64,000 bases of DNA, taken from Hericium rajendrae (Eukaryota; Basidiomycota; Agaricomycetes; Russulales; Hericiaceae). Shown piece by piece: positions 36,426 to 47,954 of this stretch. Location: NCBI GenBank assembly GCA_033439255.1, contig CM065882.1, positions 1,116,001-1,180,000 of the forward strand. The letters are read 5' to 3'. The notes under the pieces were generated by a model. The model was not told the DNA's origin. It saw nothing but the letters and a program-made list of their open reading frames with translations, and did no database searches. The number at the start of each line of letters is the position of its first letter. Within the stretch, counting starts at the first letter, position 1. The translations under genes were made by a program, and so were the position numbers.

Positions 36426-37539
36426 ACATCTAATCTAAAGGTAAGGAACGAGATAAGATGAAAATCACACTTAGTGTGCTTTGATAATGGGCATTTGCCC
36501 CAATCTCAACAAAGGTACAGGCAAGTGACACACCTGCACATGGCAACACACAATGTGTGTATATGGTTGTACTGACTGACATGCTCACATTCAGCTGTAG
36601 CCATCTCTGAGCTGTCACTGGCCCATCCACAAGGTACATTGAGATGTGGTGAACCAGCATAGGGTGTGGCCAGTGAACATGAAGCACAGTGGGCTGGCAT
36701 GAGGTGTAGCAGGCATGCACGAGGCACTGGCCCCAGCACAATGCTACATGCCAAGTATAAGGCATGAGGTACAGGTACATGACATGCCTACACAGGTGTG
36801 CTAACTGATGTGCTTGTGCATAGCTATGACCATTTATCAGCCATACATATGCTAGCATGTGTAGCATCTGAGCCCATGCATAAGACATCAGAGGCAGGGC
36901 ATGGTGTGTCTGATCTATGTGTGAGATAATTTATATACCTTCATTAATAATAATAAAAAGGAATCGTTTTGCCATGCACAGCATTGGCCCTCTTCCCCCA
37001 AGTCAGAACTGATCAGATTTATATAAATTTTAGATATTGAAAACTTTGTTGCATCTAATGATTAGAGTTGGATGACTACTATATCTGTCAATAGTTATTG
37101 ATTTCAAAATATAAAAGCTCTGATCAGAAATTGATCTCTAATTAGAGCCTGCAGCTGGATCAGGTCTTGCAGTTGATCAGACTCTGCAGGGTCCATCAGA
37201 AAGTTTTGAAGGTTCCTGATGAGGTTATATTATGGGTACTATGACTGAGCTATCAGAGCCATGTAGTTTGCTTATCCAGCTATGTAGAGCTATGAGAGCT
37301 TTCATAGCTTCCATAGCTAGTAGTGTCAGCCATATAGTGTTACCATAGCTTCCATAGCCAGCAGTTTGTATTATATAGCACTATCATACACTACCATACT
37401 TACAAGGTGAGCTATGACTGCTATGAGTATTATTAATACCATATCAAGTCAGGTAGGTACAACACCAGGTCAAAATCAATTATATTCAATACTATCACTA
37501 ATACAATTGAGTATACTATATTATGCACAGTGTGCATAA

Positions 37540-38640
37540 GCAGAGCCAGCACACATGCTCATGGGGCATGACAAGGCATGCATGCGCATGCAGGTAGGGC
37601 TAGTATGCACGATGCAGCAATTCTCTGTACACGGGAAATGCGAGGTAGGGAGCCCATGCACGAGACGCTGGGCTGCCATGGGTTCATATGTGGCCATAGG
37701 GTAGTAGTGCATGAGCTGATGGGGCACATGCAAGGTGTGAGGGCCCGTGCATGTGGCGCTAGACTATCTTGGGCATGGATGCAAAGTACAGGGGGCGTGG
37801 ACAGGGTGCGGGGCACGCGAGAGGCAGGCATGGGCATGCGGGAGGTGGGCACGAGCATGTGGGAGGCAGGCACATGGCGCGGCAGGTGTGCTTGAGGCGC
37901 GGGTGGCATGAGGGAGGTGGCACCAGGAACTGGGCCTGTGTGTGAGGCGTGGCGACATGTGCAAGGTGTGGCAGATGTGCGCAAGGCATGGCAGACATGC
38001 GCAAGGTGTCGGGGCTGTGCTCGAGGCGTAGCAGGCTGGAATGGAGCGCAGAGGGCGTGCACGATGCAAAAAGCCTGCGTGCTAGAGGCACGCGGCTTGT
38101 GTTGCCACGGGTCCATGCATGACATGGCAAGCTTGCGTGCGAGGCACAGTGACTGCACGTGGGAGGGCAGAGCGAGACCCGAGGTGTGGGGCCCGTGTGT
38201 AATGCGACGGGCTGCGATGCACCTGCATGCCCGTCCCATATCATGTTGTGCTAGCATTCCCACTCCCAGTCATGCAGATATTGCTCATGCCGGCATCCAA
38301 GTGCAGCTGTGGCCATCTGCTGGCTGTGCGCATGCACAATGGCGAGGTCGCACACAACACGTCAGTCCATGCGTGAGACGAAGAGGCTGCATGCAGCGTG
38401 CCTGTCTGTGCATCAGACAGTAGTACGGTACCACCGTACATAGGATGGCAGGGCCATGCGGGAGGGGCAGAACCCATGGGCGAGGCAGCGGGCTCGGGTA
38501 TGCATTGTCTGGTGGTGAAGTGCACCAAGTGCATGCGGTCGTGGTCATTGGAGGCAGTGAGTCAGCCTCTGCAGGCAAGGCAGCGATGTCAAGGGGGTGA
38601 ATCGATGAGGGGAGGCGGTGACAGAAGGCAAGGGGAAGGG
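37540..38640. repeat. GC-rich GAGGCA block of N
   Basis: Irregular GCAAGGYGTGGCAGAC-type repeats. Open frames up to 234 codons on either strand are compositional. Homologous in position to the blocks of A, A', B, C and Q. Confidence 0.5.
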
Positions 38641-38666
38641 AGAGGCACAGAATGGGGAAGGAAATC

Positions 38667-38696
38667 GAGAGTATTGCTCATTCGAGCGATACTCTC
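38667..38696 (-). other. CATC-family hairpin (N copy)
   Basis: GAGAGTATTGCTC and GAGCGATACTCTC around ATTC; ~40 nt after donor-like AGGTGAGT (minus, ~38741). Confidence 0.7.
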
Positions 38697-39122
38697 TATG
38701 TTAGCATGAATAGAGACAATGAGAGTTTTTTTTACTCACCTGAAGGCCCTCGGCATCCTGTAACCCTTCTTCGGCCTTCAGTTTGACGAGAGTGAGGGAC
38801 GAGGGAGGAGAAGAGAGGAGGAAGGGGAGTGGTGGTAGTGGTGGCATGAGTGGAACTTCGACGTGCGTTCAGTGCTTCAGCCACCGAACGAGCGAAGCCC
38901 GTTGCTCAAGCCTCAGCAAATCAAACAAATTTGTATAAAATCAGAGAAAAAGATGTCAGCATTAAATTGTACACTTCATTAGAATACATGAGAAGACTAT
39001 GTATATACGGAACTATGAATCTCTGAGCAACAGCATCAATGCAGTAAAGTCTGACACCCAGTCTCTGACGTGACGCTCGGCAAATGCTCAGCAACCACAA
39101 ATCTCGGCTCCACCTGGGATTT

Positions 39123-39132
39123 GTATATAAGG
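39123..39132 (+). promoter_or_regulatory. TATA promoter of element N
   Basis: GTATATAAGGCATGC, then a CT-rich leader and donor-like AAGGTAAGC at ~39311. The upstream CCACGTC part is lost. Confidence 0.5.
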
Positions 39133-40097
39133 CATGCACAACATGCGTTACCTCTTGCTCTTTACCCCCACCATCCCTTACCACGTTGATGCCTTTGTCG
39201 TCGTTGCTCGCTCACTCGTCGTTGTCATTTCCTTGCTCGTCGTCGTCATCATTTTGTTGCTTGTCATTGTTCCTTGCTCGCTCTTCGTTATTGTTCTCTC
39301 TATTGTTTAAGGTAAGCTCTATTCTTAGTTATCTTATAACTCCTAATGTCTTTGTACTTATTATAGTACTATTGTGGTTGTATCAGGTGAGTTTTGTTAT
39401 GTCTTACACTGATATCTTCAAATCATATTGTAGGCATTCGCTTTTTTATTAGTTTGGTAAGTTTTCATATATTATCTTGATTATTGTTTAATACTGATAC
39501 CTTTGTCTTATTTATATTTTCACTTTTTGTAGTTATTGTAAGTTTGTTATTCTTTGTAGTCACATTGTTATTGTTGTAACTTAAGTAATGTTTTGTAATG
39601 AAATTTTATGAAAAATTTAATAAGCTTTAAACTTTGAATATTTGTGATTAAGATGAATAAAATTATTGAGCTCATATTTTTTTTCAACATGCTAAAACAA
39701 CATATGTGACAAAGGTGATATAGAGTGGATAGAAATCTTATTAGCTAGATATGATATAACAATAATAATATAGTATATAGTTGGTATAGCTTCTATAGCT
39801 ATTTTATACTATAATAGCTATGACAGCTATGATATCTTATACTCTATGCTATATCAGCTATGTAGCTTAGGTCCTATGCTATGATAGCTATGGCAAGCTA
39901 TGATAGCTATGTATAAATTACTTGACTGCTATGAGACTGCTATGTAGAAAAGAGGACAGCTATGGACCTAGGAAAGCTATATAGCTTACATAGCCTTATA
40001 TACCAGTGGTAAATTTCTCTGATGCAGCTTTTTACTATAGCATCTGTAGCGCAGCCTCTGATGAAAGAAAGAAACATGAAATATATTCAAAATTAAG

Positions 40098-40506
40098 CTA
40101 CCAAATTGTCTGATATGTATACATGCTTGCCCAATTATTAACATAGAATGAATGTGCTTGATCAAGGACCTTTTCTGAAGCCCAGAGTCTGTCAACCTTC
40201 TCCGCAAAATGTGGGATAAGTTGACATGATTGTTGAATTTGAGATAACGGTACAATACTTCCCTCTCTTTTCACTGTTACAGACACACTGTACATCATGT
40301 GGTTTTTGTTTGCAGTGGGCTGAAAGGGGGTATACCACTCTACATAAGCCAATTCCTCTTTGGTCCATGACAGCGTAAAGTGGGCGACCTTCTCCAGAAG
40401 CTTGAAGATTACATGAACACGTCTAACACGAGTCCCTAGATAGTCCTATAAATTAAAAAGGTTTAATTAAGATGAGATTAAAAGGTACCTTCAACACCTG
40501 TAGACT
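40098..40506 (-). pseudogene. Plavaka-type transposase gene 1, C-terminal exon
   Basis: Read from 40446 down: YLGTRVRRVHVIFKLLEK, then LAYVEWYTPFQP, MMYSVSV, CQLIPHFAEKVDRLW and LDQAHSFYVNNW before the stop at 40098. This is the order of the Plavaka-class C-terminus (known family pattern, recognised by eye). A short intron (branch-rich, ending TTTATAG at ~40447) precedes it. Upstream coding is displaced by P (40507-41311) and continues at 41466-41312. After removing N and M3, a TET/JBP gene follows ~0.2 kb downstream. Confidence 0.75.
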
Positions 40507-41311
40507 CATCAGGAACCCTACAAACTTTCTGCTATGTCTGATGTATCTGATTGTATCTAATTGTTCTTATAAATCTGAAATCTTATAAGTTATTTCTGAT
40601 TATTTCTGACAGATGACACCCGTCTTAGGTGTCTGACTACATCAGGAAGGTTGACAACTTTCTGATTGACCTGACAATTTCTAACCCTACTGACAGCTTC
40701 TGATTGACCTGATCCACCTGAAAGCAATCTTGAGAAGCAAATATCTGATCAGACTTTTACATTCAAGAAAAGACATTTATTGTCAGATATATAAGTTTTT
40801 AATCTCTAACTAATAGATATATCAAAATCTTTGATATCTGAAATTTTTGAAAATCTGAGAGTGTCTGATTTCAAATCTGGAGGTCAAATATCAGTCAGAT
40901 GGATCAGACAGTGTCAGACACCATCAGATGCTCTCAGACAGTTGCAGATAATTTTCAGATATTTGACCTCCAGATTTGAAAAAAATCTCAGATCAGACAC
41001 TCTCAGATTTAGAAAATTTCAGATATCAGAGATTTTGTTATATCTATTAGTTAGAGATTACAAACTTATATATCTGACAATAAATGTCTTTACTTAAATG
41101 TAAAAGTTTGATCAGATATTTGCCTATTAAGATTGCTTTCAGGTGGATCAGGTCAATCAGGAGCTGTCAGTAGGGTTAAAAATTGTCAGGTCAATCAGAA
41201 AGTTGTCAACCTTCCTGATGTACCTGATAAATCTGAATGTTGTTACCAGTTTCTCCAGATTTCAATCAGATTTTATAAGATTTTATAAGATAGTTTGTAG
41301 GGTTTCTGATG
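40507..41311. mobile_element. P: CATCAGGAACCC element in Plavaka gene 1 (holds M2)
   Basis: Ends CATCAGGAACCCTACAAAC and, inverted, CATCAGAAACCCTACAAAC, CT on both sides (40505-40506 and 41312-41313). 224 bp without M2. A relative (P') sits at 1264-1430. Confidence 0.85.
40640..41220 (+). mobile_element. M2: CATCAGGAAGG palindromic MITE, 581 bp
   Basis: TA duplication (40638-40639 and 41221-41222); P' shows the empty site. Nearly identical to M3, opposite orientation. Confidence 0.9.
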
Positions 41312-41466
41312 CTCTGTGCCAGCTAAATACAGTCCAATAATGGTGTCAAATTGAGCTGCCTGTTTACACGTTGCCGGCTGTGCTTTTATTGTCTCTTGTT
41401 TGTGATCAGGTGAAGTCATGACATCAGAGTGCCCAAGCTCTGTACGGGTGAATTTGAAGCTGTGGT
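41312..41466 (-). pseudogene. Plavaka-type transposase gene 1, middle piece
   Basis: Translates as YHSFKFTRTELG...IKAQPATCKQ...QFDTIIG, matching the family stretch with H-K-F, D..A-x-P and R/Q-F-D-T. Z4 cuts the gene exactly before YHSFKF. Joining 51404 to 41466 gives L-A-L-Y-H-S in frame. Confidence 0.7.
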
Positions 41467-41919
41467 ACTTGGGGGAAGAGGGCCAATGCTGTGCATGGCA
41501 AAAAAATTCCTTTTTTTATTATTAATGAAGGTATATAAATTACCTCACACATAGATCAGACACACCATGCCCTGCCTCTGATGTCTTATGCATGGGCTCA
41601 GATGCTACACATGCTAGCATATGTATGGCTGATAAATGGTCATAGCTATGCACAAGCACATCAGTTAGCACACCTGTGTAGACATGTCATATACCTGTAC
41701 CTCATGCCTTATACTTGGCATGTAGCATTGTGCTGGGGCCAGTGCCTCGTGCATGCCTGCTACACCTCATGCCAGCCCACTGTGCTTCATGTTCACTGGC
41801 CACACCCTATGCTGGTTCACCACATCTCGATATACCTTGTGGATGGGCCAGTGACAGCTCAGAGATGGCTACAGCTGAATGTGAGCATGTCAGTCAGCAC
41901 AACCATATACACACGGAGC

Positions 41920-42195
41920 CCAGATCGATTATGTACACTACTGTACAGTTGCTTTCAGCCCCTCGTGCTGTTGATGTAGGCACAAGTTTGCAGGATGTTT
42001 ACCTCAGTGAATTCTTCTATCACTGAGATATGTGATCTATGCTTCTTTCATTGATTATTAATGTACTTACTCCATGGGCAGTCCTGACTGCTCGGTATCA
42101 TTCTAGGTACATAATCAATGTAGTGAATTCTTCTATTACTGAGTCCTGACTGCTCAGTATCATTTTAGATACCTCCCATACCCTGGTTCTTCTAA
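41920..42195 (+). repeat. Probable copia 5' LTR remnant and leader (Z4 copy)
   Basis: Mirror of 36131-36425, with the duplicated TCCTGACTGCTC(G/A)GTATC segment. It ends just before gag at AAGAGGTTATGGGCCC, whose TTATGGGCCC resembles a text that begins the coding ATG. Confidence 0.4.
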
Positions 42196-42201
42196 GAGGT
42201 T

Positions 42202-43256
42202 ATGGGCCCTGGTTCTGAATCAATATTGCTCAACAACTCATTCAACCTTTGCACTGTCCCGAAGCTCACAGCCAATGGCTTGAACTGGGTGACATACAAA
42301 ACCTGCATTGTGACCATGATCGGAGTAAAAGGTTTGATGCACCATCTGAGAGGCACCGCCAAGGAACCAAAGGAACCATTGATATCACTCAATAAAGACA
42401 AAAAGAATGTCAATCCGATGACCAAGCAACTGGATGATTACAAAGAAAAGTGGGACAAGTGGCTCCAACAGGAATACACCATCAAACAACAGATCTTCTT
42501 GACAATCATCAAATCACTCCTTTCATGCATGCAAGATCTTGATCGTGCACACAAAGTATGGTCTGCCATACTTGTAATGAATACAAGGGCAAGACCAAAA
42601 TGGTCCAAATCGATCTCCGGTGATGGCTCCAGGAGACACGTTGTCAACCCAGCGGTGACATTCATGAGCACTTCAATTTGTTGCTTTGCATGAAGAAAGA
42701 ATTAGCAGGCATGGGGGCTAAACTAATTGACACCAATTTCACTGCCATAATTTTATCCTTGCTCCTCACTGACTACAATCCTGTCCTCTCAGCAATGCTC
42801 TCAGCTGCTTGTATCACTGGAAAGACCATCCTGCCAATGACCATCATTTCTCATGTCGATGAGGAATTTGATCATCATGCGATCAAGGCCCGGCTCAACA
42901 AGGTTGATACAGTGCTCATCGTGGGATCCAATCCAAAGAAATGTGGCACTAGCCAAGGCATGTGTGGCAACAGCAATGGCAGTAGCTCTGGCACGAAGAA
43001 CAATGTCAAGTGCTCAAACTGCAGACACCATTTTCACAGCACCACTAATTGCTGGCAGAAAGGAGGCAGAAAGAAGGGGCAGGGATCTGATAGGAAGGGC
43101 AAGAGCAGCAGGAAAGACAAGGACAGCAATGGGAAAGGTACAGCAAATGTGGCTGCCACCCTCGAGACCCATTTTGCTTTCTCAGCACTAGCTGCCACGG
43201 TTCTCGACTCAGCGCTGATGCAATGCATCAACATCAGCACCAGTCACTACTACTCC
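42202..43256 (+). pseudogene. Copia gag (frameshifted)
   Basis: Start MGPGSESILLNN at 42202. The first frame runs to 42693, then a frameshift near 42685 leads to the frame from 42678. The capsid-like region has WVTYKTCIVTMIG and DYKEKWDKWLQQEYTIKQQI. The zinc knuckle CSNCRHHFHSTTNC (C-x2-C-x4-H-x4-C) is at ~43012-43053, followed by a Gly/Lys/Ser-rich basic tail. The frame ends in LDSALMQ, where copia proteases have D-S-G; the catalytic context looks lost. The MITE at 43257 interrupts what follows. Confidence 0.75.
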
Positions 43257-43456
43257 CATCAGGAACCCTTGGAACTTTCTGATTGTCTGATTTTAATCTG
43301 ATTCAATCTGATTCAATCTGATTGAAATCTGATTGATCTGTAATCTTTTTACAGATCAATCAGATTAATGTCAGATCAATCAGATTAATATCAGATTAAA
43401 TCAGACTGAAATCAGATTAAAATCAGACAATCAGAAAGTTCCAAGGGTTCCTGATG
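43257..43456. mobile_element. CATCAGGAACC MITE in the Z4 copia fragment, 200 bp
   Basis: Near-perfect palindrome with ends CATCAGGAACCCTTGGAAC, flanked by CC (43255-43256 and 43457-43458). Z3 has the empty site at ~35070. It dates Z4 activity relative to the Z3/Z4 split. Confidence 0.9.
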
Positions 43457-45005
43457 CCTCTTTCTGATCAGAATTCTTGAACTTCCATCAGATTGCACCT
43501 AAACCGATCATCACCACTGACAAGCATGTCTTCTTTGTGACAGGCTGCGGTGATGTAATTATTACCTTCCCAAATGGTGACACAATCACCAGGATCACCC
43601 TGAAGGATGTACTGTACCATTTCGATCATAGGCTCATGGGGGTTGAGCTGTGACTAAGAACTTAGTAGGCTCATTTGGTCTCTTAGGCTCACAACAAGCT
43701 GTGACCCATGACCAAAATAAAATAGGCTCACTCATCCCTTATGTTTTTGGGGATTTGCAGGCTCATATGCTTGGAGACATCTCATATTATCTTGTTGTGA
43801 ATGCTCAGACAGCTTGAACATGTAATGAGATGATTTTAGCCCTCCACAAAGGTCTTGCATTACACCGAGAAAATTTTGATTTTAATTTAATTATAATCAA
43901 AATTTGGTCACAGATATCGATGAGGCTCATCAGACCTTGTGACTAGTGACAAAGTGGTGATTAGGCATAGCTCAAGGGTCCCTGTGACCTGTAACATGAG
44001 CTTACGATCAAAATGGTACAGTACTGTACACGCTGAGCATAGTGTTTACCCTGATTTCAATCAGCCGCATTAATGCATTGGGCTTTTTGACAATGTTCTG
44101 TGATGGACATTGCCAGATTTGCAGTTCCGCTGGACAAACCATCACATGCATCCTGCGTGACAACAACCTCTACAAATTTACTAGTCCTGCAGATGCACTC
44201 GCACATGTGCTAGCTTCCATTGTGGCCATCGATGACCATAGTGCCAATCTCATGCTGTCCACTGCTGACCTTCATCACCAGCTAGGCCATATGTCAATTG
44301 ATGCTGCAAAGTCTTTAATCAAGCATGGCATGATCACTGGCATTAATCTCGATGATCTGATCCAGGAGATGGAACTCTGCCGAGCTTGTGTCCAAGCAAA
44401 AATCCAGCATGTGCCATTTCCAAAAGAATGCATGTGGCCTCGATCAACAATCTATGGCAAACTTGTATCATCTGATCTATTCGGCCCTGCTCACATCGCA
44501 TCCCTTGCCGGACATTGGTATGCTATGACATTATTGGACAATACAACCTATGAGGTCCTCATCTCATTCCTCCAGCACAAGAGCGAAGCTTTCGACAAAT
44601 ATGTGAACTACGAGAAATTTGTCCAAGTTCATTGGAGGGTCTCTGTAATACAGACTTTCTGTTCTGACCAAGGTGGCAAGTACACCAGCCTCGCATTCGA
44701 AGATAATCTCGTGAAGCAAGGCACACATCATGAAAAGACAGTCCATGACTCGTCTTCACAGAATGGTGCCGCAGAACTTTTTTTTCTGCATGAGCGTCAC
44801 ATGCATGCTCGCAATGCTATTGGCCGTGGGACTCCCTAAATTCCTCTGGGCCACTGTGATGCAACATGCCATGTGGCTTTGGAACTGCACTAGAGGAAAG
44901 ATCACTGGCAACCAAACCCAATATGAATGGGCATTCAGCAAGAAACCAGACCTGTTGGACCTGCATGAATGGGAATGCCCCATCTGGGTCTGCATTGAGA
45001 ACTGA
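43457..45005 (+). pseudogene. Copia post-protease segment and integrase
   Basis: 43470-43650 reads IAPKPIITTDKHVFF, GDVIITFPNG and LKDVLY, the usual copia stretch after protease. After the TA-MITE, 44042-44839 has the zinc-binding H79/H83...C113/C116 and the catalytic triad D145 (SSDLFGP), D209 (CSDQGGKY), E245 (QNGAAE) with 35 residues between the last two (DD35E). A frame change leads to GLPKFLWATVMQHAMWLWN (44790-45005), the integrase C-terminal region. RT never follows. Confidence 0.8.
43612..44021. mobile_element. TA-duplicating MITE in the copia fragment (Z4 copy)
   Basis: TIR starts CTGTACCATTTCGATC; TA at 43610-43611 and 44022-44023. 410 bp, interior AT-rich with a central TTTTGATTTTAATTTAAT palindrome. 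A TA TSD fits the Tc1/mariner type (inference). Confidence 0.75.
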
Positions 45006-45146
45006 CCGAAGCTTGACGAATGTGCCGACAAAGGGAAGTTCATCAGCTACAGCAGCAAGAGCAAAGGAATAGTAGTATATTGGCCCTGCAAGCACTCGAT
45101 CACTGTCGAGTGCAATGTCGTTTGAGATGACGTTGCACTGCTGCCG

Positions 45147-45545
45147 ATGACTGACATGCCCACGGATGATTGGCTAATTGAACTTTTTGACGGTCGTGCT
45201 CCAGAGGAGTGGGTTGCCATTGACGGGGACAATGCTGCACTGAGAGATACCTCCACGACAGACCATACTGTCCCAGAGGCCGACCAACTGCCTCCAGACC
45301 ACATGTCACCAACCATCGCAGAGCAAGCCTTGCACGACGTGCCAGCTGACACTCTGCCTGACGTGATGAATGTGCCTGCAACTTGCCAGAGTGAGCCCCC
45401 ACCTACGATAGGACATGCCGCTGCACTACAGACCCCATTGCTAGTGCATACGCACAGTGAACCACCAACTGTGCTGGATGCATCTCAAGCACAGTGCATA
45501 TTGTACCTTCCTGTTACGTCTGTTTACTTCAAGCTAGTATTATGA
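45147..45545 (+). pseudogene. Copia linker after integrase
   Basis: A 132-codon acidic Pro/Thr-rich frame (GRAPEEWVAIDGD...), typical of the spacer between integrase and RT. It stops where the Z arm resumes (45546), marking the right edge of the captured piece. Mirror: 33001-33399. Confidence 0.65.
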
Positions 45546-47089
45546 TAGGACATATAGATCAACACTGGGCTATGTGAAATTTCAATTTTTCAGATGATAT
45601 ACACTACACCAACTCATATATGCACTCTTGGCTCACATTTTTTGACCTATGTATACCTTTGTTGATCTACTTACACATGTATCAACCCATGGGCATCATA
45701 GCAAACTTATGTATGCTTCTACTACCTCATACATTTCCTGTTAGCCTGTGCACCTTCTATTGATTTGTATGCATTGCTGCTAGCACCAAAGGCAGAATTT
45801 AATTTCTATATTTGGATTTTTTCTGACTTTTACAAAAAATAACATAACTCATACTAGTTTTTTTAATAGAGCTTATATCTCTTCAATGTATAATCTAGTC
45901 AGTATTTTTCTATTTTACATGCATTAAATACTATTAAAATTGAATTCTCACTTTCAAATCATATTTTGTATACTGGCAGAAATTAGTGACCAAATATGGC
46001 AACTACTTTCTGATAAAATTGCCTGTCGACTAGCATGAAGGTCCAGAGTAACAAAAAACTCATACAAATACATGAGAGCATCAATTGTGCAAACATCACT
46101 TTAAGCATATAAAAAAACACTATTTAATCTAATCTAATCATGAGTAGTTCAGCTCCTACCTCTGATAACTCTACATTTTCTGCTATGTCATATATCTTAG
46201 CACCTTATTTTATATATAATCTTGTGTGTTATATAGTACACACTTGTCATATCTTATTCTACTCAGCTTGATATATGATATACACTATTATATATACTTA
46301 GAATATAGATACTTGTAATATCTACAATTATAGTAGTAGTCTAGTTGTATGTCTAATCAAACAAGATTCAAGATTGAATATATGATCAATGTCAAACATT
46401 GTATTGTTGAACAAAGCTACATCAGGAAAAACTGCAAATCCATCAAACATGCTTACCGATCATCAGAAGTTTGATGGGCGCTACTGATGTCAGATTAGCG
46501 CTACTGATCTAGACTTAGTGATGTAATAGAAGAATCATGATCACTGTAATTTAGCCGTAGCTTCTGTAGCACGTAATTATGCAAGGCACATTTTGATCAA
46601 GGAATCTGTAGACATCATCTACCTGCTGTAGCTATGATGCGCCTGCTGTAGCTGCGGTAGACAACATATTAACATGCATTATATCATCGACTTTAACTAT
46701 TCTATGATTCTTATATACATATACCATTAGTCAGCAACAAAAATATGATATATATGATCAACTCTTATAAGTTTACTTAAGACTGTATAGAGTTGAGTGT
46801 TGCCGCATTGTGTGAGCAGCAGGACGAAGAATGTTGCCCAAATATGGGCATGATTTGTCATCTCAAGTGTGGCTGTACTGGAGCGCTGCGACTCAACAAG
46901 TTGAAACATTGAAGTCCTGTCTCAAGGTAAGTTCACAGTATGTATTGATACTATTGCATATGAAATTATAGGTTCTACTACTGCCCTTGCCTCTGGGCTT
47001 TGTATCTGGGCCTTGGCTCCAAAAAATGGTTCTGATAAGTACGTCAAATAATCTTCTGAATTATAGCACAAATGTTTCTCTCTAGACCT

Positions 47090-47700
47090 CAAACCTTCGT
47101 CGATTTACACGATCTTGGCGTCGTTCGAATCATGCTCATCGTAGCTTTCGAACGAGCCCACATGCGAGGCATTTGGATAAGTATTAGGTGAGTTACTTGT
47201 CTTATTCTGATAGGTACTTACTGATAGAAGGATCTTGGCATAGCGCAACGAGCAGAGCATGTATCGGCTCGTATATAGGCTTGTTCGAATGCTATGACTC
47301 ATAGCTTTCGAACAAGCCTACATATGAGTCGATCCAACCAGCCGTTGCTCCGCAGCAAGACATTCTCTCCTCCTGGTAAGGCGAAATTCGCCTTTTAGCG
47401 AATTTGTCATATCTCAATCAATACAGTACGTATCAACGACGTTTTAACAGTTTTGGAAAGCGCTGATTTATACCTTTCCAATAAGCCTACATACATGTCG
47501 ATAGGACCAGGTAGCGCCACGAAACAGCAAGATCTCCTGGATGATGTGGCAAAACGTGTTTTTGCCATATCTTGGGATATATTGTACGTATCACAGCTCT
47601 CTTAGGCTCGGCGGAAAGTTCTAATTTGTAGCTTTCAGATAAGCCCTCATGCGTCCATATTGGTGGACTTTTCATTGCGCAAGGGACAAACTTGTCCCAT
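47090..47700. repeat. Phrase repeats GCTTTCGAACAAGCC in Q
   Basis: Four diverged copies of (A)GCTTTCGAACRAGCCYACAT...GTCGAT..., about 180 bp apart (47147, 47310, 47490, 47633). The same phrase (as GGGCTTGTTCGAAAGCG) recurs in the LTR element at 59.5-61.7 kb, and a faded form in the Z 3' module (13838: CAACAAGCCCTCATACATC). Confidence 0.6.
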
Positions 47701-47914
47701 CATCCCCCCTCCTAGGCGAGTTTTTTTTTCACTTTCTCAAATCTCCATCATTTTCTATGATCTTAGGCTTATTTTGCTCACACAATACAGGGCTTTCATT
47801 TTATTATATTAATCAGGTAAGTACTGGATGTGTGGTACTGCAATATTGATACCTACGATTTCTTAGGTGTCACCTTGGAGGTTCCCACGCCCTCGGCAGA
47901 GCGGCACAGAGCAG

Positions 47915-47954
47915 GACGAAGAATCTTGCCCAAATTTGGGCAAGATTCTTCGTC
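47915..47954. repeat. Perfect 40-bp palindrome in Q
   Basis: GACGAAGAATCTTGCCC and its exact complement flank AAATTT. A decayed copy of one arm lies at 46828 (GGACGAAGAATGTTGCCC). Confidence 0.9.

Larger units (their letters stand above)
27823..37003 (-). mobile_element. Z3: Z element carrying a copia fragment (holds B)
   Basis: The hairpin end TACGATTCCTTAGAATCG is at 27823 and ACTTGGGGGAAG (inverted) at 37003. In order: tRNA-like end, 158-bp repeats (about 28010-28500), CGGCCG palindromes (28678-28703 and 29438-29463), arm interrupted by B, copia gag-integrase fragment, 5' arm. Without B it is ~6.54 kb. It is a sister of Z4 in the opposite orientation; both lack the U element of Z1/Z2. Confidence 0.85.
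27640..37221. mobile_element. M: CATCAGGAACC element, ~0.4 kb, split by Z3
   Basis: Ends CATCAGGAACCTTCAAAAC in inverted orientation, flanked by AG (27638-27639 and 37222-37223). Pieces 27640-27822 and 37004-37221 are TCTGA-rich like other small CATC members. Confidence 0.8.
27607..40024 (+). mobile_element. N: large CATC element, split by M (pieces 27607-27639 and 37222-40024)
   Basis: Ends CATCTGAGAAAACT and, inverted, CATCAGAGAAATTTAC, flanked by CA (27605-27606 and 40025-40026). Joining 27639 to 37224 gives GCTGCAGGTTATATTATGG, as in B. Without M it is ~2.84 kb: TAGCTATG-type block, GC-rich GGCA block (37540-38640), hairpin (38667), donor-like ACTCACCT (minus), TATA (39123), A/T tract. 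No protein is recognised. Confidence 0.85.

Noticed and set aside
40831-41097. 88-codon protein, identical copy at 27143-27409
   Set aside because: Lies wholly within the palindromic MITEs M2 and M3; identity reflects the MITE, not a conserved protein.
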